Source of the DNA: an uncultured Lachnospiraceae bacterium
GTDB lineage: Bacteria; Bacillota_A; Clostridia; Lachnospirales; Lachnospiraceae
Length of the DNA stretch: 10,860 bases
Direction of reading: 5' to 3'
Assembly (NCBI GenBank): GCA_900553635.1
Contig: USDU01000072.1
Location: forward strand, 1 to 10,860
Of this stretch, positions 1 through 5,475 are shown piece after piece. The notes beneath the pieces were generated by a model. The model was not told the origin of the DNA and made no database searches. It saw only the letters and a list, made by a program, of their open reading frames with translations. Positions within the stretch are counted from its first letter, which is position 1, and every line of letters starts with the position of its first letter. Position numbers and translations under genes: made by a program.

Positions 1-158
1 CTCACAACCACTACCAGGAAATTCGCCCCGCCGACACCAAATGGCTCTACCGCCAGGAGCAGGGGTATATCGAGAGCATGAAGAACATCACCTTAAAAGA
101 GCTTGCCGAGCAGAGAATCGGGGAGTTTACCGATGCGCTTCGGAAATACATTTTGTAA
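1..158 (+). CDS. 3' end of an unidentified gene (last 51 codons)
   Basis: An open frame enters from the left edge (first full codon at base 3) and ends at TAA 156-158. The visible tail begins HNHYQEIRPADTKWLYRQ and ends FTDALRKYIL; it is hydrophilic, probably helical near the end, with no membrane segment. I do not recognise the family from this fragment. A rho-independent terminator starts 11 bases after the stop, so this gene closes its own transcript and is probably not co-transcribed with the permease gene downstream, although a functional link to pyrimidine uptake cannot be excluded. Codon use resembles the neighbouring genes. Coding status is supported by the full-length open frame and the well-placed terminator only. 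Confidence 0.6.
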   Translation, partial: HNHYQEIRPADTKWLYRQEQGYIESMKNITLKELAEQRIGEFTDALRKYIL

Positions 159-169
159 ATAAGAATTTT

Positions 170-213
170 AAAATCAGGACGGACTGATACAAGGGGTTCC
201 GCCCTGATTTTTT
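170..213 (+). terminator. Rho-independent terminator after the first gene
   Basis: AAAATCAGG (170-178) pairs with CCTGATTTT (203-211). After one A/C mismatch, CGG (180-182) pairs with CCG (199-201), closing a 16-nt loop. The 3' arm runs directly into a six-T tract (208-213). Position just behind the TAA at 156-158 fits termination of that gene. Confidence 0.75.
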
Positions 214-223
214 AAGGTAGCAG

Positions 224-280
224 AATTTCAAGGGCAGAAGCCGTTTCTGCTTGCAGGATAAGGCTTGTGCCCTTGAAATT
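224..280 (+). promoter_or_regulatory. Large hairpin in the codB leader
   Basis: AATTTCAAGGGCA (224-236) is perfectly complementary to TGCCCTTGAAATT (268-280). After one G/G mismatch the stem continues with AAGCC (238-242) against GGCTT (262-266). The arm ends 16 bases before the codB ribosome binding site and is not followed by a T-tract, so it does not look like a terminator. It may stabilise the mRNA 5' region, be an RNA or protein-binding site, or be a relic. I saw no TPP, purine or PyrR-type consensus in it, and no convincing -35/-10 pair for codB. Confidence 0.55.
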
Positions 281-309
281 TCTAACAATAAAAAACAGGA
301 GATGAAAAA

Positions 310-1548
310 ATGAGTAAAGTGAAAGAGAAAAAAGACGTAGACTACGCGGAGCAGGCAGTCCCCGAAGAGGGTCGCAAGGGCTTCGTGACCATGTTCATGA
401 TTATGCTGGGCTTTACCTTCTTTTCCGCAAGCATGTGGGTAGGTCAGCAGCTGGCAGCAGGCGAGAATTTCTGGGAGTTCCTGGGCTCCTTGATTCTGGG
501 AGGCTGCATTCTGGGATTGTATACAGGGCTTCTGGGCTATGTGGGCGCCAAGACCGGTCTCAGCATGGATTTGCTGGCGAGAAAGGCCTTCGGTGAGAAG
601 GGCTCCTATCTGTCCTCCGCTATGATCAGTTTTACCCAGATCGGCTGGTTTGGCGTAGGTGTGGCCATGTTTGCCATTCCGGTTGCCAATCAGTTCTTAG
701 GTGACAGTAAGATAGCCATGTGGGCGCTGATTATTCTGGCCGGTGGTTGTATGACTGCGTCCGCTTATTTCGGAATCGAATCTCTGACCATCATCAGTTA
801 TATTGCCGTTCCGGCGGTAGCAGTTCTCGGAACCATCGCTATGGTGATGGCGGTGGCACAGGGCGAGGGAACTATCGTGGATCAGTTTGCAGTATCCAGC
901 GGTACCTTAAGTGTAGTCGGCGGCGCAGGCCTGGTAGTCGGCTCCTTCGTATCGGGCGGAACGGCCACGCCGAATTTTACCCGGTTCGCCAAGGATGCCA
1001 AGACCGGAACCATCGCGACGGTTGTGGCTTTCTTTATCGGTAACTCCCTGATGTTCTTCTTCGGCGCCATCGCCTATATTTTCGTAGGCGGAAATGATAT
1101 CTTCGAGGTCATGCTGCGTCTGAATCTGTTTTACCTGGCAATTCTGGTGCTGGGCCTGAACATCTGGACCACCAACGATAACGCTCTGTACACCTCCGGA
1201 CTGGGTCTGGCAAATATTTTCCATCAGAAGAAAAAGCCCATGGTTCTGGTGGCCGGTATCATCGGAACGCTGCTTTCCGTATGGCTGTACTACAACTTCT
1301 GCGGCTGGCTGAACATTCTGAACTGTACTCTGCCGCCGGTGGGTATCATTCTGGTGCTGTCTTATTTTATGAACAAGAAAGACTACGAGGACGAACACGC
1401 GCCGCTGGCTACTGTGAACTGGTTCGCGGTGATCGGTGTCATCGCAGGCGCCGTTGTGGCAAATGTGCTGCCCTGGGGTATTGCGTCCATCAATGGTATG
1501 GCGGTGGCAGCGCTGCTGTATGTGATTGGACAGAAGGTTAGTAAATAA
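310..1548 (+). CDS. codB: Cytosine permease-like NCS1 transporter (CodB family)
   Basis: This is a 412-aa NCS1-family inner-membrane protein predicted to import cytosine or a related nucleobase by cation symport. It closely follows the E. coli CodB pattern as I recall it: MLGFTFFSASMW at 32-43, GAKTGL at 79-84, QIGWFGVGVAMFAIPV at 110-125 and LGLNIWTTNDNALY at 281-294, with about 12 membrane segments and near-normal length (CodB is about 419 aa). The start is fixed by AGGAG at 297-301, eight bases before the ATG. No cytosine deaminase gene is visible next to it, unlike the E. coli codBA operon. A leader hairpin (224-280) precedes it, and the next gene has its own promoter, so codB is probably a single-gene unit. 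The exact base transported is inferred from family resemblance. Confidence 0.93.
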   Translation: MSKVKEKKDVDYAEQAVPEEGRKGFVTMFMIMLGFTFFSASMWVGQQLAAGENFWEFLGSLILGGCILGLYTGLLGYVGAKTGLSMDLLARKAFGEKGSYLSSAMISFTQIGWFGVGVAMFAIPVANQFLGDSKIAMWALIILAGGCMTASAYFGIESLTIISYIAVPAVAVLGTIAMVMAVAQGEGTIVDQFAVSSGTLSVVGGAGLVVGSFVSGGTATPNFTRFAKDAKTGTIATVVAFFIGNSLMFFFGAIAYIFVGGNDIFEVMLRLNLFYLAILVLGLNIWTTNDNALYTSGLGLANIFHQKKKPMVLVAGIIGTLLSVWLYYNFCGWLNILNCTLPPVGIILVLSYFMNKKDYEDEHAPLATVNWFAVIGVIAGAVVANVLPWGIASINGMAVAALLYVIGQKVSK

Positions 1549-1563
1549 GAAAATTTAGTGAAA

Positions 1564-1615
1564 ATGTCTTTTGATTTCCGGCGAAAGATTGGCTATAATA
1601 AAGACATCAATCTTT
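1564..1615 (+). promoter_or_regulatory. Strong promoter with interlocked inverted repeats
   Basis: TTGATT (1571-1576) and TATAAT (1594-1599) are separated by exactly 17 bases, placing transcription start near 1606. Two perfect 8-bp inverted repeats interlock across this promoter. ATGTCTTT (1564-1571) pairs with AAAGACAT (1600-1607), and AAAGATTG (1584-1591) pairs with CAATCTTT (1608-1615). The second is centred on the -10 box, where a repressor would block polymerase. The promoter is seen directly; operator function is inferred. Confidence 0.75.
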
Positions 1616-1633
1616 GAAAAGGAGATCGGCATC

Positions 1634-1855
1634 ATGAAAGAGTATGAAATTTTAGTAGAAACTATGAATCCCTGCGGCGGAGCTTCCCATGCCAAGAAAG
1701 AATTTATCGAGGCAGAGGCCGAGAGCCCGGAAAGCTATGTGCGGGAGCATGGCAAATACCCGATTCTGGAGACCATTCAAAATCCCAATGGGGATGTGAC
1801 AATTGTTACCGGAGATTCCAAGGGGTATCTGATTCGTTATACCTTCAGTGAGTAA
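1634..1855 (+). CDS. Small 73-aa protein of unknown function
   Basis: I do not recognise a named family. The protein starts MKEYEILVETMNPCGGASHA and ends LIRYTFSE; it is acidic, has no signal peptide or membrane segment, and reads like a small soluble alpha/beta protein with one Cys at residue 15. The ATG at 1634 is chosen because AAAGGAG (1618-1624) lies nine bases upstream and the promoter's predicted start (about 1606) falls just before it. The open frame extends further upstream, but that part overlaps the -35 and -10 boxes and cannot be in the mRNA. The gene appears to be transcribed alone: the MATE gene downstream has its own promoter. The strong promoter and ribosome site suggest an abundant or tightly regulated product. 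Confidence 0.75.
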   Translation: MKEYEILVETMNPCGGASHAKKEFIEAEAESPESYVREHGKYPILETIQNPNGDVTIVTGDSKGYLIRYTFSE

Positions 1856-1915
1856 AAAGCAATGCCTGAAAGAACAGGAGCATAAGCTGTAAAAGAAAAA
1901 AGCAAGATTTTTTGT

Positions 1916-1944
1916 TTGACTTTTAGTAAAATAACAAATATAAT
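1916..1944 (+). promoter_or_regulatory. Near-consensus promoter of the MATE gene
   Basis: TTGACT (1916-1921) and TATAAT (1939-1944) have a 17-base spacer, so transcription should begin near 1950-1951. The first hairpin arm starts at 1954, making that hairpin the extreme 5' end of the transcript. It is the only good promoter between the 73-aa gene and the MATE gene. Confidence 0.8.
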
Positions 1945-1953
1945 AATTAATCG

Positions 1954-2000
1954 AACGAGTAGCAGACCTGCGTAAATCCAGTTTTCTGCTGCTCGTTTTT
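1954..2000 (+). terminator. Leader hairpin 1 with T-tract (attenuator candidate)
   Basis: AACGAGTAGCAGA (1954-1966) pairs with TCTGCTGCTCGTT (1985-1997) through 13 pairs including one G-U. An inner CTG/CAG (1968-1970 with 1979-1981) closes the 8-nt loop CGTAAATC. The 3' arm runs into T1996-T2000. It has the form of an intrinsic terminator, yet it stands between the promoter and the MATE gene, so it would yield an RNA of about 50 nt unless read through. Its apical sequence recurs in hairpin 2. Confidence 0.65.
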
Positions 2001-2028
2001 GTATTTTAAAATCAGATAACGTCATGAA

Positions 2029-2086
2029 AAAAGTGTGTAGCTTATTAGCGTAAGTCCGGCTTATGAGATAGGCGCGCACTTTTCTT
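2029..2086 (+). promoter_or_regulatory. Leader hairpin 2, same loop motif as hairpin 1
   Basis: AAAAGTGTG (2029-2037) pairs with CGCACTTTT (2075-2083), one pair being T-G. After a bulge GGCG (2071-2074) the stem continues imperfectly from T2038 to C2049 against G2059 to A2070, closing a 9-nt loop GTAAGTCCG (2050-2058). The apex reads GCGTAAGTCCGG, against GCGTAAATCCAG in hairpin 1. The 3' arm overlaps a short T-tract (TTTTCTT, 2080-2086), so it may be a second, weaker terminator. The stem sequences of the two hairpins are unrelated, which makes the shared apex notable. Confidence 0.5.
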
Positions 2087-2112
2087 ATGCAAAAAAGGAG
2101 GATTTATTTTAA

Positions 2113-3480
2113 ATGGCAGAAAGTAACAGAATGAAAGAAATTCCAGTAAAGAAGCTGATGCTGCAGATGGGCGTGCCTATGATCCTGTCTATGGCATTGC
2201 AGGCCGTCTACAATATCGTTGACAGTGCCTTTGTGGGAAATATGAGTGTGGGAAGCGAAGCAGCGTTAAATGCACTGACACTGGTATTTCCGGTTCAGAT
2301 GCTGATGGTGGCCGTGGGCGTCGGAACAGGTGTGGGAACCAATGCGCTTCTGGCCATGACGCTGGGACAGGGAAATCAGAAAAAGGCTGCGAAGATAGCC
2401 GGAAACAGCCTGTTTTTGGGTGTGGTGATTTACGTGGTATGCCTGCTGTTTGGAATCTGCGGTGTAAAAACCTATATTTCTTCGCAGACTGTCGAGCCGG
2501 AAGTCATTGCCATGGGAAATGACTATCTGCGAATCTGCTGTATTCTTTCCATGGGAATTATTTTCTTCTCCATACTGGAAAAGCTGCTGCAGGCCACGGG
2601 ACGCTCCCTGTATTCGACCATCGGTCAGATCACGGGAGCCGTGATCAATATCATTCTGGACCCGATCATGATTTACGGACTTGGCCCGGTTCCGGAAATG
2701 GGCGTGCGGGGAGCAGCTTACGCCACAGTCATTGGGCAGATGGCATCGGCAGTACTGTTATTGGTATTTCATCTGAAGTTAAATCGGGAATTTGCCCATG
2801 GAATGAAGTATCTGAAGCCGGAGGGCAGAATCATAAAGGAAATCTACGCCATCGGACTTCCGGCCATCATTGCCCAGGCGCTCATGTCCCTGATGGTCTA
2901 TGTCATGAACCTGATTCTGAAATTCAGTCCGTCGGCCCAGACGGCGTACGGGCTGTTCTATAAGGTGCAGCAGTTTGTACTGTTCCTGGCCTTCGGACTC
3001 AGAGACGCGATTACGCCGATCGTGGCGTTCGCCTATGGTATGGGAGAGAAAAAGAGAATCCGGGATGGAATCCGGTATGGTCTGATCTATACAGCGGCAT
3101 TGATGATCTTCGGAACCCTGATTACCGAAGGCTTCCCGGGAGCCTTTGCGACCCTGTTTAATGCAGGGCAGTCAAGAGAAGCTTTTATTGGTGCTATGCG
3201 AGTGATTTCTGTCAGTTTTATTTTCGCAGGTATCAATGTGGCTTATCAGGGGATTTATCAGGCTCTGGAGAGCGGAATCGAGTCCCTTGTGATTTCTCTG
3301 CTTCGGCAGCTGCTTTTGATTTTGCCGCTGGCCGGAATCTTTTCTGCCTTTGTCCGGAACGGGCAGGCGCGGGTGACGCTGATCTGGTGGGCTTTTCCCA
3401 TCACAGAGGTACTTGCGTGCCTGGTGGGATATGGATTCCTGAAGAAAATTCAGAAGAAAAAAGTGGAACGGCTGAGGTAG
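2113..3480 (+). CDS. MATE-family multidrug/cation efflux transporter
   Basis: This 455-aa protein has about 12 membrane segments in two homologous halves, the usual size and layout of MATE exporters (NorM/MepA/DinF superfamily), which expel cationic drugs or metabolites in exchange for Na+ or H+. The N-terminal half shows the family pattern [21 protein letters not shown], with VDSAFVG at 36-42, and a glycine-rich [19 protein letters not shown] stretch. The C-terminus is basic ([12 protein letters not shown]). The start is supported by AAGGAGG at 2095-2101, 11 bases before the ATG. It appears to be transcribed alone from 1916-1944 through the two-hairpin leader, so expression is probably conditional. 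Substrate cannot be told from sequence. No adjacent MarR or TetR gene is present, consistent with control lying in the RNA leader. Confidence 0.95.
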   Translation: MAESNRMKEIPVKKLMLQMGVPMILSMALQAVYNIVDSAFVGNMSVGSEAALNALTLVFPVQMLMVAVGVGTGVGTNALLAMTLGQGNQKKAAKIAGNSLFLGVVIYVVCLLFGICGVKTYISSQTVEPEVIAMGNDYLRICCILSMGIIFFSILEKLLQATGRSLYSTIGQITGAVINIILDPIMIYGLGPVPEMGVRGAAYATVIGQMASAVLLLVFHLKLNREFAHGMKYLKPEGRIIKEIYAIGLPAIIAQALMSLMVYVMNLILKFSPSAQTAYGLFYKVQQFVLFLAFGLRDAITPIVAFAYGMGEKKRIRDGIRYGLIYTAALMIFGTLITEGFPGAFATLFNAGQSREAFIGAMRVISVSFIFAGINVAYQGIYQALESGIESLVISLLRQLLLILPLAGIFSAFVRNGQARVTLIWWAFPITEVLACLVGYGFLKKIQKKKVERLR

Positions 3481-3494
3481 TGGTTTGTTTTCGT

Positions 3495-3627
3495 AAGCAT
3501 CTCCGCCTGGGTTTGGCGATTTTGTGATAGTACATGAATTTAATCTGTGAAACAAATATCGTAAATCGCGATATAATCATAATACAGCGAACGGAAAGAG
3601 ACAACAGAAAACCCAAAGCGGAGGCTT
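3495..3627 (+). repeat. Long-range inverted repeat before ogt
   Basis: AAGC, CTCCGC and GGGTTT (3495-3498, 3501-3506, 3509-3514) are complementary to AAACCC, GCGGAG and GCTT (3609-3614, 3618-3623, 3624-3627), giving 16 pairs with two small internal loops and about 94 bases between the arms. The enclosed stretch contains the likely ogt promoter. It may be an RNA structure of the MATE 3' end, a decayed mobile element of the MITE kind, or chance. No clear terminator for the MATE gene was found here: CGCC/GGCG at 3503-3506/3515-3518 is only four pairs. Confidence 0.4.
3556..3577 (+). promoter_or_regulatory. Possible ogt -10 box overlapped by a palindrome
   Basis: TATAAT at 3572-3577 is a perfect -10, but no good -35 lies 16-18 bases upstream, so an activator or another promoter may be needed. 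ATATCG (3556-3561) and CGATAT (3569-3574) form a 6-bp inverted repeat with a 7-base spacer that overlaps the -10. That is operator-like. Transcription from here would give an ogt leader of about 138 bases. Confidence 0.35.
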
Positions 3628-3721
3628 GAAAAAGGGCAAATATTTATAGTATTGTTTGAAGTGGCACCAACGAAAGCTGGACGGATTTAGAGGCTTCATC
3701 TACATTTTTTGAGGTATAGCT

Positions 3722-4300
3722 ATGGTATATACAGATACATACAAATCACAGCTGGGTGATATATTACTGGCCGCGGATGAAATCGGCCTGATCGGTCTGT
3801 GGTTTGAAGGACAGAAATATTTCGCCAATACGCTTCCGGGAGAACATATTTCCCGGGAAACACCTGTCCTGGCAGAAGCGAAACAATGGCTGGATATTTA
3901 TTTTTCCGGGAAAGAACCGGACTTTACACCGCCGCTTCATCCCGTCGGTTCCGCATTCCGGCAGGCGGTGTGGCAGATATTATTACAGATTCCTTATGGG
4001 CAGACCATGACCTATGGTGAGATCGCCCGCAGGATGGCGGACATACAAAAGGTTCCCCATATGTCTGCTCAGGCAGTCGGCGGAGCAGTGGGGCACAACG
4101 GGGTATCCATTATCATTCCCTGCCATCGCGTGATAGGCACGGATGGCAGTCTGACAGGATATGCGGGCGGAATGGACAAAAAAGTGGCGTTGCTGGAGTT
4201 GGAGCATACGGATATCCGCTATTTCTTCAATTCTTCCCAGTCGGGACCCAGCTGCAGGCTTCCGTCGGCACTACCCAAAAAGGTGTCTCCGTTTTTATAG
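3722..4300 (+). CDS. ogt: Methylated-DNA-protein-cysteine methyltransferase (Ogt type)
   Basis: This 192-aa cytoplasmic suicide repair protein transfers alkyl groups from O6-alkylguanine (and O4-alkylthymine) in DNA to its own cysteine. The active-site motif PCHRV is at 133-137, with acceptor Cys134. The helix-turn-helix DNA-binding part precedes it (SAFRQAVWQILLQIPYGQTMTYGEIA region, 77-102), and the conserved YAGGMDKKVALLELE follows at 147-161. GAGG at 3711-3714 supports the ATG at 3722. Family members usually end a few residues after a RFF-like motif. Here RYFF (166-169) is followed by about 23 unrelated residues encoded antisense to the end of the convergent gene, so the natural stop seems to have been lost. 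The catalytic core is intact and the protein is probably active. A long structured leader precedes it. Confidence 0.93.
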   Translation: MVYTDTYKSQLGDILLAADEIGLIGLWFEGQKYFANTLPGEHISRETPVLAEAKQWLDIYFSGKEPDFTPPLHPVGSAFRQAVWQILLQIPYGQTMTYGEIARRMADIQKVPHMSAQAVGGAVGHNGVSIIIPCHRVIGTDGSLTGYAGGMDKKVALLELEHTDIRYFFNSSQSGPSCRLPSALPKKVSPFL

Positions 4301-5265
4301 ATGTGATCGTATCTCACATCTGCCTGATAGGTGTTTCCGTAGGAATCCCGATAATTTTCCACACCCCGGATACCATCGGTGGAATGGGCGTAAATGTGAT
4401 CCATCTGTCGGCTGTGATCCTGGCAGGCCTGATTGACGATGTCCGAGGTCTCAGAAAGGATGCGGGAAAGGTTCTGGGAAGCACGTATGGCATTCTGCTG
4501 CCGGGTCATAGCTCCCTGAAGCTGTACTTGCCGGACGCGCTGGAGCTCCTCCTCTTGAAGCGCGAAATAGAAGGGGCCATATTTCAGCTCCTTCAGGAAA
4601 CGGTCAAAGACAGCCTCACAGGAGGAAGCGGCAGAGCCGGAGGAATGAGAAAGAATCAGAGCGTCAAAGGCCCGGCCCCAGTTGGAGGTATCCGGACCGC
4701 CAATGCCGTACATGGCGCCCATAAAGGCGGTTCCTTTTTTTAGAAAATCCGTAATCCGATCCCCGGAGGAAGCATTTGGATTTTTCGGAACCCGGGCGAG
4801 AATAGTAGCAAAGAAGCCCTCATAAAGCTGACCGCCTGCTGAGATCCGAAAGGCGAATTTGCCGGGAAATACGTTCGTCTGTTTCTGAAGTTTTTGGGAG
4901 GCTGTCTGCTGAAAAAGCAGAGCTTTTGGCTGCAGGGCTTCCCCGGAGACCAGATAGATCTCTGGTTCAGAAAGGGAACCCGGAAGAAGGCGTGAGACGA
5001 TACCGATAATTCTTCGCCGGGCATACTGGGGAAGATCAAGCCATTGGCAGTTGCAGGCCATGGACATAGGATCTAACTGATATTCGCCTCCGGAGGCCAG
5101 TCCCGGAATCGTCAGGGAGGAAAAGATAGAAGTCCCTGGCGAGGAATCCCTGTAGAAGGCAAAGGGATAGAACAGAAGCTGGGCGGACATGTCCTGTGGA
5201 AAAACCTGAAGCCCTTTGCATACCCATAGAGGGACTCTCCTTTCAGTGGTTTTATTCTTTGGCAT
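4219..5265 (-). CDS. Uncharacterised protein with a C-terminal module shared with the lipoprotein at 7951-9057
   Basis: This 348-aa protein has no signal peptide, lipobox or membrane segment, so it is predicted cytosolic or exported in an unknown way. I do not recognise a named family. Visible parts are an aromatic N-terminus (around LLFYPFAFYRD, 30-40), a glycine-rich centre (GAMYGIGGPDTSNWG), a Gln/Arg/Glu-rich probably coiled segment (about 235-265) and a C-terminus (273-348) that aligns with the end of the lipoprotein at 7951-9057. It diverges from the LuxR-membrane operon, suggesting a shared regulon. The start is uncertain: the ATG at 5265 has no Shine-Dalgarno, whereas GGAGAG followed seven bases later by ATG (5227-5225) is one base out of frame. 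Its end overlaps the ogt end by 82 bases. Confidence 0.75.
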   Translation of the reverse strand: MPKNKTTERRVPLWVCKGLQVFPQDMSAQLLFYPFAFYRDSSPGTSIFSSLTIPGLASGGEYQLDPMSMACNCQWLDLPQYARRRIIGIVSRLLPGSLSEPEIYLVSGEALQPKALLFQQTASQKLQKQTNVFPGKFAFRISAGGQLYEGFFATILARVPKNPNASSGDRITDFLKKGTAFMGAMYGIGGPDTSNWGRAFDALILSHSSGSAASSCEAVFDRFLKELKYGPFYFALQEEELQRVRQVQLQGAMTRQQNAIRASQNLSRILSETSDIVNQACQDHSRQMDHIYAHSTDGIRGVENYRDSYGNTYQADVRYDHIYKNGDTFLGSADGSLQLGPDWEELKK

Positions 5266-5309
5266 GATATGGTTGTATTCAGTCTAACACAGGCAGAAAA
5301 GGTCTTGCA

Positions 5310-5333
5310 GTTGACAAATGTATCATTTGCAAC
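5310..5333. promoter_or_regulatory. Near-perfect palindrome in the divergent gap (operator candidate)
   Basis: GTTG-A-CAAATG, TAT, CATTTGCAAC (5310-5333) is a 10+10 palindrome with one extra A in the left arm. Its core CAAATG-TAT-CATTTG is a perfect 6-3-6 repeat. It lies about 45 bases before the minus-strand gene and about 80 bases before the -35 of the LuxR-membrane operon, where a dimeric regulator could act on either promoter. Which protein binds it is unknown; the LuxR-domain protein encoded next door is the obvious candidate. Confidence 0.5.
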
Positions 5334-5409
5334 GGATCCACAGAAAAGAGGACAGAAGAGAAAAAAGAGTCTTTTGAAAGAAAAAGAACAGTTTGAGACG
5401 AATGTCACC

Positions 5410-5437
5410 TTGTGAAAGTGAGACTTTTGTTTATAAT
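5410..5437 (+). promoter_or_regulatory. Promoter of the LuxR-membrane/lipoprotein operon
   Basis: TTGTGA (5410-5415) and TATAAT (5432-5437) are 16 bases apart. The predicted start near 5444 leaves a leader of about 32 bases containing CGGAG at 5462-5466. No equally good promoter was seen for the divergent minus-strand gene. Confidence 0.65.
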
Positions 5438-5475
5438 AAAATTATCAGAGACAGATATAAACGGAGTGACAATAG

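Noticed and set aside
302..313. Minimal frame ATG-AAA-AAA-TGA ending on the codB start as ATGA
   Set aside because: The AGGAG touches this ATG directly, which is too close for initiation, and three codons could arise from any A-rich spacer.
907..1398. 163-codon minus-strand open frame inside codB
   Set aside because: Composition is His/Gln/Gly-rich noise antisense to a well-conserved permease; no ribosome site or domain.
1857..1913. Terminator for the 73-aa gene (CCTG-aaagaa-CAGG and later T6)
   Set aside because: The stem is about four good pairs and the T-tract is some 30 bases away; not convincing.
1950..2112. Known riboswitch or T-box in the MATE leader
   Set aside because: No T-box motif, guanidine, purine, SAM, TPP or c-di-GMP consensus found by eye; kept only as a novel-motif candidate.
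4303..4743. 146-codon plus-strand open frame after ogt
   Set aside because: Antisense to the minus-strand gene, which shares a C-terminal module with another protein; no ribosome site.
5311..5339. TTGACA as a plus-strand -35
   Set aside because: No -10-like sequence lies 16-18 bases downstream; TTGTGA/TATAAT at 5410-5437 is the better promoter, and the TTGACA belongs to the palindrome.
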